A DNA stretch of 64,000 nt from Eucommia ulmoides. Taxonomy: Eukaryota > Streptophyta > Magnoliopsida > Garryales > Eucommiaceae. The DNA is taken from assembly GCA_016647705.1 (NCBI GenBank), contig CM028335.1, forward strand, positions 6,650,579-6,714,578, read 5' to 3'. A model generated the notes under the pieces. That model did no database searches and was not told the DNA's origin. It was given only the letters and a program-made list of their open reading frames with translations. Below are positions 46,844 to 59,258 of this stretch, in pieces (position 1 is the first letter of the stretch; each line of letters starts with the position of its first letter). A program made the position numbers and the translations under genes.

Positions 46844-49179
46844 ACCCTTTCCTCCTAAAAGAAATTTTGTCCCGAAATTTTAGTTACCTTGATCGAACAA
46901 GTGCGGTTATTTATCTCTCATCTTGTCTTCTCGCTCCCACGTCGCCTCCTCTATCGAATGACTGTGCCATAACATTTTCACTAATGGAATCGTTTTCGTC
47001 CACAACACCTGATCTTTACGACTTAAGATCTGGACTGGCTCCTCAACGTATGTCAAATCTTCTTCCAACTCAATTGGCTGAGAAGTCAACACATGTGAAG
47101 GATCTAGTACATATTTCCTAAGCATCGACACGTGGAAAACGTCGTGTAATCTGGACAATCCTGGGGGTAAGGCAAGTCGATAAGCTGTCGCACTAACCCG
47201 TTCTAAAATTTTGTATGGCCCTATATACCTCGGACTTAACTTTCCTTTCCTCCTGAATCTCATTATGTCCTTTCATGGGGATATACGTAAAAATACATGA
47301 TTGCCCTCTTCAAATTCCAACTCCCTCCTACACTCATCAGCATAATTCTTTTGGTGACTCTGAGCAATTCTCAATCTTTCCTAAATCACCTTTACATTGT
47401 CTACCGTCATTTGGGCTATACCCAACATCAGTAATTTCTTTTTTTCCCATCTCAGTTCAGCCCGTTGGACTGGACTCCTGTATTTCCTGCTATCCAACAC
47501 TTTATACGGTGTCATCTCAATTGCCGAATGGTAGCTATTATTGTAGGCAAATTTCATCAACGTCAAATAATCATCCTAGCTACCAGAAAATTCCAGAACA
47601 CAACCCCTCAACATATCCTCCAACGTCTAAATCGTATGCTCTGATTAACTATCAATCTAAGGATGAAAAGCGGTACCTAGAGTAGTTTGGAGACACAGCC
47701 AGAACTTTGAAGTACATCTCAGATCTTTGTCCGACACTATGGAAACCGGCGCACCATGTAGTCTAACAATTTCGTCAATATATAATTGGGTATACTTATT
47801 CAGAGAGTACGTCGTTTTTACGGCAAAAAAATGAGCAGATTTAGTAAGCCTATCAATAATCACCCAGATAGAATTATGCCCCTTTTGAGTACGAGACAAT
47901 CCCGAAACGAAATCCATCGTGATATGCTCCTATTTTCACTCTAGAATAAGTAGAGACTGCAATAACCTACTTGGACGTTAGTGCTCGATCCTAACTTGCT
48001 GACAAATGAGACACCTGGCAACAAATTCAACAATTTTTCGTTTCATTCCATTCCACCAATAGTGTGCTCGTAGATCCCGATACATTTTGGTGCTGCCTGG
48101 GTGCATTGCATATGTTGAGCTATGTGCTTCCTCCAAGATATCCTTCTTTAGATTGGCATCATTAGGTACACACAGTCTATTTCCCACTATCAAAGCCTCA
48201 TCGTTATCCCTAACATGATAGTCAGCTCTGTGACCATTTTTCACTTCATTTCGGATCTTTTCCAATTGGGCATTCCATTTTCGCGCTTCTATAATACGGT
48301 CGATTAGTGTCGGTCTCAAAGTCAAAGACAGTACTATGACGAAAATGACGTTCCATACGAGATATGGACACTATGAATTTCTGGTTATGCCATTCGGATT
48401 GACGAATGCCCATGCTGCCTTCATAGATTTGATGAATCGGATCTTCTAACCCTATCTAGATCAGTTTATTATCGTGTACATTGATGATATATTGATCTAC
48501 TCCTAAACAAAGAAGAACATGCAGAGCATCTCAAGTTTGTGTTGCAGATTTTGTGAGAAAGGTAACTGTATGCGAAATTCAGTAAATGTGAGTCTTGGTT
48601 GGATAGAGTTGTATGCTTGGGACATGTTATCTCGGGAGATGGTATTCAAGTGGACCCAAAGAAAGTTGAAGCTGTTATCCAATGGGAAAGGCCGAAAAGT
48701 GTGACTGAAGTTCGAAGCTTTTTAGGATTGGCAGGTCACTATCGACGATTTGTGCAGGGATTCTCTGTTATAGCGGCCCCGTTGACTCGTCTAACCCACA
48801 AGGAATTCAAATTTGAGTGGACTAACAAATGCGAATAGAGTTTCCAGGAGTTGAAGAGTAGAGTGATATCGGCACCAATACTATCCCTCTTGACGGAAGG
48901 GGTGGTTTTGTGATTTATAGTGATGCGTCCCACCAAGGGCTAGGATGTGTTCTGATGCAGCATGGTCATGTATCACATATGCATCTCGACAACTGAAGAA
49001 TCATGAGCAAAATTATCTAACGCATGATTTGGAGCTGGCAGCGATTATAATTGCCTTAAAGATTTGGAGACACTACTTGTATGGCGAGACGTGAGAAATC
49101 TACACTGACCACCAAAGTTTGAAATATCTGTTTACTTAGAAGGAATTAAATTTGAGGCAGAGACATTGGAATTAAATTT

Positions 49180-49227
49180 GGACCCATAACCCACACGTCC
49201 CAGGATCGAAACCTGGCTCTAATACCA
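49180..49227 (+). tRNA. Fossil copy of the 3' part of mature initiator tRNA-Met (not a gene)
   Basis: 48 bases match the plant initiator tRNA-Met from the anticodon stem to the 3' end: CCCATAACCC (anticodon CAT in its loop), GTCCCAGGATCGAAACC (T arm), then TGGCTCT.ATACCA, with about three mismatches against the sequence as I remember it. The final CCA is not encoded in plant tRNA genes, so the source was the mature tRNA. The next eight bases AAATTGTC equal those that follow the element's own primer-binding site (50825-50832). This is the junction expected between primer tRNA and first-strand cDNA. The tRNA lacks its 5' half and is non-functional. Confidence 0.75.
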
Positions 49228-50811
49228 AAATTGTCTTTGACTTTCAACTTGCGATATCATGTTCGAAGGTCTATCTTGGAAAACACCCTAGCCTCCTGCA
49301 GTTGGTCAAACAGATCATTAATCCTGGGCAACGGATATTTATTACGAACCGTCACCCTATTCAACTTCCAATAGTCGATACACATTCTCAACGTGCCATC
49401 CTTCTTCTTCACGAACAACACTGGAGCTCCCTATGGGGAAACACTAGGTCTGATAAACCCATGGTCTAATAAATCTTGCAACCACACTTTTAATTCTTTC
49501 AGCTTGGTAGGCTCCATACGATAAGGGGGAATTGATATAAGAGCAGTTCCTAGAAGTAACTCAATAATGACTTCCATCTCCCTATCTACTGGTAACCCTA
49601 GCAATTCTTCTAGAAATATGTTGGGAAAAATCTCTGACCACTGAAATATCCGCCGTTTGAATTTTTTTTTTCTCTGACTGGTATCAATCATGTGCGCGAG
49701 GTATCCCTGACATCCTTTCTTCAATAATCTCCTGGCAACTAAGGCTGAAATCAAACTGACAGGAGAGATAATTCTGTTTCCCGAGAATACAAATTCCGGC
49801 TCACCTAAGATTCAAAATATCACTTCGTTTTTAAAACAATCCACCGTGGCATGATAGCCGAACCACAAATCTATACCCAATATTACATCAAGATCGTAAA
49901 TATTCAAGGGTAATAGATCTACCGACAACTTCCTACCACCAATACGAAGTGAACTATATTTATACGCACTAACTTTTTAACATAGACTCATAGTTCTCGG
50001 CTACTTTCTACACATCATTTTTTTTTTTTTTTTTTGCTGCGTTTACCCATTTCGCATAACTTTTAATTTACCTGCCCGTCAACCTAACACGTATTTCCAA
50101 AGTAAATCCTTTCTAGATTAGTCCACATCTTGTCTCTTGCGTTTTTATCAAATCAGATTTAATTCCATACCGCCGAATGATCATCTCTTTCTATTTTAAA
50201 CATGTGAACCTTCCTCTCCAATAAAATCACGAGCACACCCACACATTTATGATATTATCCGAGTATCTCAAATAGTAGCGCAGTGTGTCGTGTAATAAAT
50301 AAAATGTTGTCTACCAATTTAATTTAATGAATAACTTAACATTGGACAAATTAAGTGTGCTCTGCCATACTGTTGGTTTAACAATAAAATATTACGTACT
50401 TCCGACAAAGAATCCCAATGTCAAATACTATAAATAGAATTACTTATCAATTATAATTTTTAATATTCCCAGCCACTAGCACCCCCACAATCGCGATCCA
50501 CCCATTACCACTACCAACCACACTACCCGAACCACCAACTGGCGGTATCACAATTTCGTCGCTCCCCTTAATTACCAACAAGACAAATAACCATGCACGA
50601 TGCCAACGTACAATCTAATGCAATGCAATAACTATTACTCACGTGCCGAACCCACCTATGGATACCCTATCTCATGGTCCACCACTGGCTCGACACCACC
50701 TATCGACACCCTATCTCAAAGTTCCCTACTGACTAGACGACTGACACGTCTTAATATCTCATGATCCTCTATCGACACAACTACTGGCAAGTCTGCAGAA
50801 CCTATAACCTA

Positions 50812-50824
50812 GGCTCTGATACCA
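50812..50824 (-). other. Primer-binding site of element B
   Basis: The plus strand reads GGCTCTGATACCA, identical to the last 13 bases of initiator tRNA-Met, four bases from the LTR end (50829). Confidence 0.85.
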
Positions 50825-50828
50825 AAAT

Positions 50829-53689
50829 TGTCACACCCCATCTCGGACACCCGTCACCGTGGGGCTGGCATGACGTCGACACGACCTTATCTTAACGTCG
50901 AACTCACTAGTAAACGACAAAGTGCATACAAAAATATACAACCACAAATTTTGACCATATACAACATCTCCAACTGGGGACACACCCGTCCCTGAGTTAT
51001 AATAACAACAATTTCACAGGTTCGACTCAGACAGCTCCTCCCAAAATATTTCCATACTACACCATCGTCGGACTCTACCTAGTGCTAGTAGGGGACCGAC
51101 TCCTAGTTGCTGTACCTGCGAATGTACTGCCTTCTTAGTAAAACATTTTTAAAATAATAATACATTCTAAATATTACCACAATTAAATATGGATCAAGCA
51201 TAAGTATATAAACACCACATAACTCGTAAAATCTCCAGTATATAAGCAGTGAAAATAAAGCGATATAGATAAACTCCATCCAAATCCATCTAGTATAAAA
51301 TCATACCAATCATTATAATAAATAATAAATCACCCAATATAAGTAAAACACCACATCTCAAATATACACCTCAAACACGTATCTCAAACACACCACTCCA
51401 CCACAACACACACTGGCTAGCCATAGTGATCGTTTTAACCTCACGATCAGGAGTTACAACGGCACCGTAACATCTATAGGAATGCCTTCCTACGAAATAT
51501 CCACACCCATTTTGGGGAGAAATATAATCCACACCTCTTATGGGGAGAAATATCCACATCCCAAGGGAAGAATTCACACTCCTTACGGGGAGAAATATAA
51601 TCCATACCCCTTTTGGGGAAAACAACTATGGCATCGTCAAAATCATCAGTATAGTTAAAAATCCACATCCCTTACGGGAAGAAATACATTTTCACACCAC
51701 ATTATCAAAAATCCACACTCCTTATGGGGAAAATATAAACCACACCCCTTTCGGGGAGAATTTCCAAAATCACGTTTTTCACTCTCCTTTTTAAAAGTAC
51801 CACCTATATCCAACAAAAAATATTTTTAATCTTTCTTTTAGAAACTAACATAATTCCCCAGAAATTCATTTTACCAACTCACCCCAAAAACGTACTTGAA
51901 CCATTTCATTTATGAAATCGTACAGTGTAAGTAAACACATATGTCATCATATATATACATAGAAAATAGTTTGGCAAAAAGACAGTACGTTCACCTGATT
52001 ATCTATTTTCAAAAACTTGGACCGCCTATTCCCTACTGGTACTCCGGTGCCTACGAACCTAAAAGTGACAGGGTCTAAATTAATATTTTATGTAGAAATA
52101 ACCAAACCACGCAATGCATACCCAAATTTTCGTAATTTCCTATTCCCCACCTTTTATTTGTAAAAAAATTTATTCGGTCAATTTCACTCTGTTACTAATC
52201 ATTGTGAATGGTCCCAAATTTATTATCCTGGTTACAAAATTTTGATGCTAGAATTTAATTTAATAAACTACACTAATACTTAACGAAAAACGTTATTAAA
52301 ATTAACCGTTGCGAAATTGTTACGATTACAGGAATTGTATTGCTAAATAAAAATTTAATTTAACGAGAATTAATAATTGATTTGAAATTTTACCTGTTTC
52401 TAAATCGTTCGGCGGTCACGAGATGGGTTTTGGATTTTTGGTGGGGTGGTTTGTGTCATTTTCCCTTTTTTTTTTTTTTTTTCCCCTTTTCTTCTTCCTT
52501 TTTCTTCTTTCTTTTCTCTTCTTTGTTTCAGCTTCTACTTCAGTGTCTGTTTGAACCAGCCGCCAATCGACCTACACCAATCACTAGCACACCGTCACAG
52601 ATTACACACACCCTGAAAGCCGACCACACGCACCCTCCCAGTCACCGTCGACTGAACAAACTCCCCGCCAAACGACGACATCACCGACAACTCCGTCTCT
52701 CTCACTTCGTTTTATGTTTCTACTTTGGGACTCACCACCGACTGACCTTGCTCCGATCATGCCACACATCTACCAAGACGGAACACCCACGACGCCGAAC
52801 GAAACACTCACCCCAAATCAATACCCACCTTCTCTCTCTCTCTCTAACACTCCGGCCGGCAGCACCCACCCTCACACCAGAGGAACACCCCCACACCATT
52901 GATGATCACACATCCAGACCAAACGGTACCACCACACAACCCCACACAGTCGCCGAACAATCAGAACACACCCACCTCCGGCAACCCATACACTCGACGA
53001 CGAACCGAACGCACACACCGGTGAATGGCGACGATCATGCACACACTGCCGGTGGACAGAACACACACCCACACACTCACAGTAGACTGATGACGATGGC
53101 CTATTACTCACTCACCTGAAATCGACGACAACACGCACACACACGTCGACACCCCTACACACACCCGCCGAACCCATCAACGCAACCCACCGTCCGCGAC
53201 GAACACAACATGTCAACCTACTGAATGACGACACCCCCACACCATCGGACGAACAATGACACACTCCGGCAACGATCAGAACACACACCCTCACCCATGC
53301 AGTCGCCGACCGAACTCTCTCTCTCCTTTCCTCTTTCTGTTTTCTTCTTCTTTTGAGGCTCCATCAAAATGTGTGTGTATGGGTTGCATGTATATATATA
53401 TGCATGATAGAAGTGGTGTTTATTTGACCCCAATTGCTGCCACGTGGATCCCTATTTCCTCACAATCGTGTATATATATAATCTTTTTCCCAAATTACAT
53501 TAATCTCCTCTAAATTTCCTTTAGGTTATTATCTAAATCCCAAAATTTAAAATAAATATTTCTAAAATTACTAATTGACCCCTAAATTTTTTTAATTTAA
53601 ATTAGAAATAACACATTTTACCCCGTTATTTTGTAAATATTCTGAAATACGGCTAATGAATATGCATGTACGGAAGTTAGGGTCTTACA
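50829..53689 (-). repeat. 5' LTR of element B
   Basis: A 2861-base LTR without inserts. It carries the same palindrome cluster (51500-51765), T-rich run and C-rich tract as its partner. The 245-residue open frame at 52382-53119 lies wholly inside it and is not a gene. Confidence 0.9.
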
Positions 53690-53694
53690 TGATG

Positions 53695-53938
53695 GGCCCA
53701 AAATAGATGACGCCGGAGCTGTACAAGGAGACATTATTGCCGAGATGGAGGAAGTCGTCGCCTGCTAGGGCGAAACATGTACCGTGCAGAGATACATTGA
53801 AGCTGAGTAAAATGAGCCTCCCACTAGCGAAAGCAAAATTAGACCGTTCTCCACTGGCGGAGATGAGGCTGGACCATCCTCTTCTGCTCAGTAAAGAATT
53901 TCAACCCCAACCCAACTCAATCATGAATTAACCACAAA
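53695..53938 (+). pseudogene. Antisense gene of element D, tail beyond element B
   Basis: Resumes the antisense gene after the target duplication. It holds charged sequence (EMEEVV-like, then LAKAKLDRSPLAEMRLDHP) and ends near 53938 after QPNSIMN. Non-coding DNA with TGAATGAATGAATGAAG follows, as in a 3' trailer. Confidence 0.5.
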
Positions 53939-55379
53939 AACTTGTGCCTTTTTTCTTTATTTTTTTATTATTATTATATGCTTGTATGTCTTTTTTGGAG
54001 CCCCAACCCCTTTGCCTTGAAAAAGGCCCTTTTGTGTAGGGTTTGTGGCCCAGAATTTGTAATGGACGCTTGGATGAATGAATGAATGAAGATTCCCTTT
54101 TAATCTCTTCTCGAAAAATTCTAAACACTTGCATAATTTTTTGCATGATCTTCTTTATTGCTTCAAAATTTGTATCTATGTATCATTTGAGTTTTTGTCT
54201 ATCCTTGGAAAGTTGCCTCCATTAAAGCATAAAGGCTTTTCTTCCCGATGGCAGAGCTTTGCTCCCACCCTTATATCGAAAATACCGAGACGGGGAAAGG
54301 CCTGAGCTTGGCAAGTTGCCAGATCATAAAGTTGGATTCTTGCTTGGTAAATTTCTTGAACCCGTCTCGAAGATAGACTTAAGCCCCTGCCCCCTGCTCG
54401 GTCATTCTTAAAGACTTGGGCGTTTTTAGCTATGATATTTGCTTTCTGCCTTAGCCAAATGGACGTCATTTTGCAACTCTTTTCGATATCGGCGGTAATC
54501 TGTTCTTGGCAGATAATCCTTGACACTTGTGGAATTTTCGTTCGTTTTTGCTTGAAAAATTCAAGTTTGTTCCACTCGGTTTTCTACCTCTTCTCAAACA
54601 AGCGACTGAGTATAAATCATACCTCCCCTTCTCGAGCTAAACGCTGAGAAGAGATCATGTCTCCCCTTCTCGAGAAAGACATCATTTCGTATTGTTTCAT
54701 CATATCCATAACATTCCTGCCCCTAGCCTAGCATCTGAGCAAAGCTTGGATGGTAGGGTATAGTGTAGGGGTGATACTTGTATGGAATCTGACACTCTCA
54801 GTCCTCAGAGGGTGACCTTAGGTCAGCCCTCTGTGGCTGATCACAGGTGGGTTCTCTTTAGTGTGGCTCATCCCTGAGCCTTTTCTAGTTATCCCAAATT
54901 GTCGTTCCAGGGGCATCTTCCCTTTATGTCCCCTGAGATTAGCTCGACTGTCATGGTTAAGATGCTTACCTGTAGGTTCTTAGACTCAATCGATGTTCGG
55001 AAAGCGAAAGACGACCTTGGTTAGTCCCCGGCCACAAACTATCAATCTGTAGAGAGGGTCTGGTTACACTCTCAATGCGATGCGCCAGGATGGGTTTATT
55101 TACGGAGATTACCCCTGACGTTGCGCGTCAGGATGCTAGTTCTCTCTAACGAGAAGCTGGGAGAGGCACATCTTTGTCTGAGATGAGATGGAAGGCTGCT
55201 CATCCCAGCATGCATGCAGTTTGGAAATTCGTGAGGAAGGCTGCTCGTCCCAATCCAAGATGGGATGGGGGCTACGCTTCACTACCATCGACAAAATTTG
55301 GAGAATGGAGAATTGGTTGAACAAAATATTTATTCTATTTATAAGTAGTTTCTTTACAAACTTCAAAAAATGAAAAACT
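53939..55379. other. Non-coding spacer of element D
   Basis: No domain recognised. It holds the antisense gene's trailer and repeated phrases such as CTCCCCTTCTCGAG (about 54622 and 54661), ATGCGCCAGGATG/GCGTCAGGATG (about 55080 and 55124) and GGAAGGCTGCTCATCCCA/GGAAGGCTGCTCGTCCCA (about 55189 and 55234). This is typical of the repeat-rich spacer between pol and the 3' LTR in long plant Ty3/gypsy elements. Confidence 0.5.
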
Positions 55380-55750
55380 TTACAAGTCCACCGGAGCTTC
55401 CTCTCTAGGGTAGTAGCATTTCAAATGTTCTGCATTCCAAGGGTGCCTCAGATAGACACCTTTCTTAGTCTCCAATTCATAAGTACCGAGATGGACAATA
55501 CGAGTGACACGATATGGCCATTCCCAGGATGGATAAAGTTTGCCTACAACTTGTAAGTGCCGAGACGGGTATAACGAGTGACACGATATGGCCATTCCTA
55601 AGATAGATCAAGTTTACCTATGGTTGAGTCCTTGGTGGCTAGGGTTACTTTTCGGATGACGAGGTCGCCAACGTCGAATGACCTAGGGCGAACCCTTCTG
55701 TTGTAATACCTGATCGTCATTTGTTGATAAGCAGCTTGCCGAACACGTCT
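55380..55750 (-). pseudogene. C-terminal integrase remnant of element D
   Basis: Minus-strand sequence with RPRSFDVGDLVIRKV, the WEWPYRVTRIVHLGTYELET-like fold and HPWNAEHLKCYYP, typical of the C-terminal end of plant Ty3/gypsy integrase without a chromodomain. It is cut at about 55750 by the neighbouring element. Broken. Confidence 0.65.
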
Positions 55751-55817
55751 TGGTATCAGAATTGGTTTTAACTCGTTAGGCTTAACATCCTAGCTAAATT
55801 AATCATGTGCACACACC

Positions 55818-56976
55818 ATGGATAATATTTTTTGTATATCTTCTCTTGATGGTGATAGATCCTTATATGACAATGTGATGTATGATTCCTATGATTTTAG
55901 TGGTAGTGATGGAGATGATGATAATGAAAATGTTCATATTGTTATGAAACAATTATTTTAATTCACACTAATTTTTGCTAAAGAGAGCTTGAGTTTAAAA
56001 ACAAAAATCGATTCTTTTGAAAATGTTGGAAAAAGTGTTTGAAAATCTAAAGTGAATTTGGATAATTATTGTGGTACAAAAGAATTTTCGGACGTTGTTT
56101 TTTAAATTAATACTTTGCTCTCTAAAGTGAATTCTCTTAAAAATGAAAACAGAGTTTTAAAAAATAATTTTGACATGATTTCCAGGGAAAGGTCAGATCT
56201 TGTTTCTAAAATCGATTTACTTAAGAAAAAAATTTGAAAAATTAAAATCCGACCTGAAGTCTGTTTCGAGAGATTCTGAAAATAATTTTTCTAGGCAAAG
56301 TGGATATGTTTCATCGTCTCATCCTTCATCACAAGCCAATGATAGTTATGATTCCATTGTAAGAAATTATTCTTATTTTACATCTCGTGCTTTCTATGAT
56401 AAATTGGATTTGAGATATTATTAATGTAATAGGGTTGGGAATTTTAAAGTATTATGTCCATTCAGGAACCCTAAGTTTATGTCTAACAAGGACAGATCCA
56501 ATATAAAAAGGATACCGAAGATAACTGTTGAAATGTCTTGTGCAGAATTACATAATGTCGGGAGTGGACAAGATGGAACAAACAAATAAGTTATATCAAA
56601 ACCAAGACAAGAAGTCATCAAGGATCCACAAGCAACGTATACAAAGTGAAAATATGCACTAAAGACAAGAAGTGAAGTTGCAAAGAGGCCACAAGAGACA
56701 TGTGCAAAGAGAAACGTTGTACAAAAACCAAGATGGGATATCACCAAGAAGCCACAAGCGATACGTGAAAAAGGAATCATTAATACATCAAATGGCAATA
56801 ATCAAAGGCAGAGAGGATACGAACAGGACAAGAGGAATTGTGCACCCAAGTCAATTATCGGTATAAATGAGGTAAAGAGCAAAGTTATCCCGAACGAGAG
56901 AAAAGATACTTCTAACTCTCCGCATTTTAAATTTATTAAATTTGTTAAAGAGAGAGGTGTCCAACTTGCCAAATAG
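55818..56976 (+). pseudogene. Gag-like protein remnant (copy 2)
   Basis: It starts MDNIFCISSLDGD, with an acidic stretch (GSDGDDDNENVH), a coiled-coil-rich centre (ISRERSDLVSKIDLLKKK), SRQSGYVSSSHPSSQ, a degenerate zinc-knuckle-like CNRVGNFKVLCPFRN, VEMSCAELHNVGSG and the C-terminal FKFIKFVKERGVQLAK. The order equals copy 1. It is broken at several places. Confidence 0.65.
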
Positions 56977-57330
56977 GTTAGTTGGTGATGGTTTCTAAGG
57001 CCTATTTTCAATTATGCGTTTAATTGTTATTTTAGAAATATTGCATGGTGATTCTGATAATCAAGTTTAGTTAAGGAGTATTAACATGTTTTTATGTGCT
57101 TATATCAAGTAGTAGTCGTGTGTTTAAGTTTAAAACATGTTATGAGATTTAGAAATTAAATTAGGTGAATTAAATGATTTAATTTAATCATAAGATTTAT
57201 ATAGTTAATATTAATACGAAAGTATGAGAATTCTTTTTGATACCATATATGATCATTTGAATGCATATCAATTGTGCTTAGTGTTTCAAGTTAATATTTT
57301 TGTGTACATGAACATATTTATGGATATTAA

Positions 57331-59258
57331 GGTAGGATGGGGAATGGGATGGGAAATCTGTTTTCTTTTTAGGAGCAGAATCACGTTTGGTAACGAATAA
57401 TTCTGTCAGACTATTTTGTTCTAGGAACAGGATGGTATTTGCTAAAGACAGAATTTGTTTCCTTATGGAAATAGAATTACGTTTGATAAAGAATTATTTA
57501 TTTCAAATTTTTTTTAAGTGTAGAATTGTTAGTGTAAAATCCTATTTTTTATTTATTTATTTTTTTTTTTTTTTATGATAATAAATATAAAATTACACCT
57601 AATTCAAGCAAATCACACGCGATATAATTAAACATAGATGTTAAAATTATGTACGTACATACAAATTGTTTTGTTCTACAATACATGTTCATTTTCACCT
57701 TTTCACATACTTAGATACAACAACTAGCTCAATGATGAGATGTACAAGCAACATCATTAGAATTAGAATCATATTACATCCCCAAAAAAATGAAAACAAA
57801 ATTCTTGTCAAATTTCAATGTCGAGGAGGGTCATAGTTGTTGACCGGACTCATCTCTGCAAGTAAAAAATAATTGAAATAGTTACTGAAAAATTGGTATA
57901 TTATTGGTGTGATATTTATATAGAAAATCAACCTTCGATTTTGAGGTTCGTTCCGAAATAAGGACAACATTTTCTTCAGCATCAATGGTGGCCATCTACA
58001 ATATTAAGTGTTTACTATGCGAAAAACTTAGAACATATAATATATATAGTGCACAACATAGAACAATTGAAACAATAACCACCAAAAACCACTACCATTT
58101 GAAAATATGACAAAGTAATATGAATAAATTCATAGCTAAGATGAAGAACTAAATAGAGAAAATTCAAACAGATTTTAGCAACAGAACATAATTGTTCCCA
58201 AATGTTTGTTTGTGTTCCAAAATTTTTGGGTAACATAAAATTAGGAACAAAAACACCAAAATTGGAACTGGGATTATACAATTATACAAGGGTTTAATCC
58301 AGGTTTCACAAGAATCGCAACAGAACAGAAGCGTTCCCAAGAATTGCAACAGAACAGAACAGTAGATGTATGACAAACACATATAGAATCGCAAACACAA
58401 ACCATAGAAATCGCAAACAGAGAAATCGCAAACCAAACAGAGAAATCGTAAACACAAACCCTTGAATCACAACAGAATAGAACAATAGATGTATGATAAA
58501 CACATCTAGAATCGCAAACACAAACCCTAGAAATCGCAAATAGAGAAATCGCAAACCAAACAGAGCAATGGCAAACACAAACCCTATAATCGCAAACCAA
58601 ACTAACCTAAAACCCTAGATCTAGGGGAAATTATTGCAGATTTGTACAAACACAATAGATGTATGACAAAATTTTGTTGAACGAACCCAAAACCCTAGAT
58701 CTAGGGTTTGATTCTCATCAAACTCGACAGACATTGCATACAAAAATAGGGAGAGATAGAAGATTACCTGGTACCCCTAATTTTCTATGCGACGACGGAT
58801 TGTAAAGCTTCAAATAGCGACGAACAAGCGGCTTCAAGATAGCAACGACAAGCGATGAACAAGGGAAGAGGAGCCGACGAAGAAGGAGAGCAACTTCGAA
58901 GAACGATCGGGAGTGAGGAGCTTCAAACGATCGATCGATCGTAGAAGTGATCATAGAAGATCGAAGGAGAAGATGGAGGAGAAATTGCGGAAGTGAGGAG
59001 GAAAATGACGATCAGGAATAAAAGAGGAAGAACTCTCATTAACAATTCTCGTAATACCAAGCATATCCTTTTTGTTTTGGGATGGGAAGGGTTTGAAACG
59101 ATTTTTTTTCGATTCCTATTTCCTATACAATGAAATGGGCACAGTTCCCATATTGAAATGGGATGGAAATAGAAATAGGTTTACCAAATGCTATTCCCAA
59201 ACAGAAACTAGAAATGAGATGAGAATTTCTAGAATGGGATGGGTTACCAAACAAGGCC
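57331..59258. mobile_element. PIF/Harbinger-like non-autonomous DNA transposon
   Basis: A 1928-base insertion into gag-only copy 2, flanked by TAA at 57328-57330 and 59259-59261. Copy 1 has the unfilled site (TATGGATATCAAGTATCTTG in element orientation, near 680). The right tip on the opposite strand is GGCCTTGTTTGGTAACCCAT, a typical Harbinger-group MITE end. The left tip GGTAGGATGGGGAATGGG lacks the first part and is likely degraded. A block of about 110 bases (AATCGCAAACACAAACC, AACAGAACAG, AGATGTATGA) is tandemly repeated at 58310-58600. No transposase was recognised. 58750-59040 is GC-richer with AGCGACGA phrases and may be captured DNA. Confidence 0.7.

Larger units (their letters stand above)
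46844..50828 (-). pseudogene. Internal (pol) region of element B
   Basis: Parts seen in element orientation: reverse-transcriptase N-terminal part (49431-49754, PVDREMEVIIELL then ALISIPPYRMEPTKLKELK), zinc-binding domain of integrase (48000-48325, HPGSTKMYRDLRAHYWW then CLICQQ), integrase core (47657-47917, DFVSGLSRTQKGHNSIWVII, with a TKSAHF motif) and the C-terminal end with SPRYIGPYKILERV and the chromodomain-like WHSHSIEEATWERE (46907-47263). A reverse-transcriptase/RNase H block at about 48.3-49.2 kb ([20 protein letters not shown]) reads on the plus strand. No clear gag is visible. Broken in many places. Confidence 0.8.
42290..53689 (-). mobile_element. Ty3/gypsy element B, chromovirus-like (broken)
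   Basis: An 11.4-kb minus-orientation element with TGTCACACCCC..GGGTCTTACA LTRs, target duplications TGATG at 42285-42289 and 53690-53694, a primer-binding site at 50812-50824 (GGCTCTGATACCA) and a polypurine tract beside the left LTR (AGGAGGAAAGGGT in element orientation). Parts include integrase with a C-terminal chromodomain-like end and reverse transcriptase/RNase H. Its left LTR holds a solo LTR of another family. Over about 190 bases the LTRs differ by roughly 6 per cent, nearly all transitions (by eye), so it is a few million years old and younger than element A. It has many breaks; one pol block reads on the opposite strand. Confidence 0.9.
38324..55750 (-). mobile_element. Tat-like Ty3/gypsy element D with antisense gene (broken, nested)
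   Basis: Minus-orientation LTR element. From high to low coordinates: a C-terminal integrase remnant (55380-55750), a non-coding spacer (53939-55379), an antisense plus-strand gene (39942-42280 plus 53695-53938), then the 3' LTR (38324-39390). Its 5' part is missing. It is split by element B (42290-53689, target duplication TGATG). The presence of a putative gypsy-type transposon domain gene opposite to pol, between pol and the 3' LTR, is a known trait of some Tat-lineage plant elements. It sits in unit 3 of the tandem LTR-like array. Broken in several places. Confidence 0.65.

Noticed and set aside
49180-49227. A functional tRNA gene
   Set aside because: Only the 3' part is present, CCA is encoded, and the block sits within a retrotransposon. 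It is a copied primer, not a gene.
52382-53119. Longest open frame in the window, 245 residues, starting MKFYLFLNRSAVTRW
   Set aside because: It lies wholly within the LTR of element B, is made of T-rich, CACAC-rich and CGACGAC-rich simple sequence, and its counterparts in the sister LTR and solo LTR C break differently. It is LTR sequence, not a gene.
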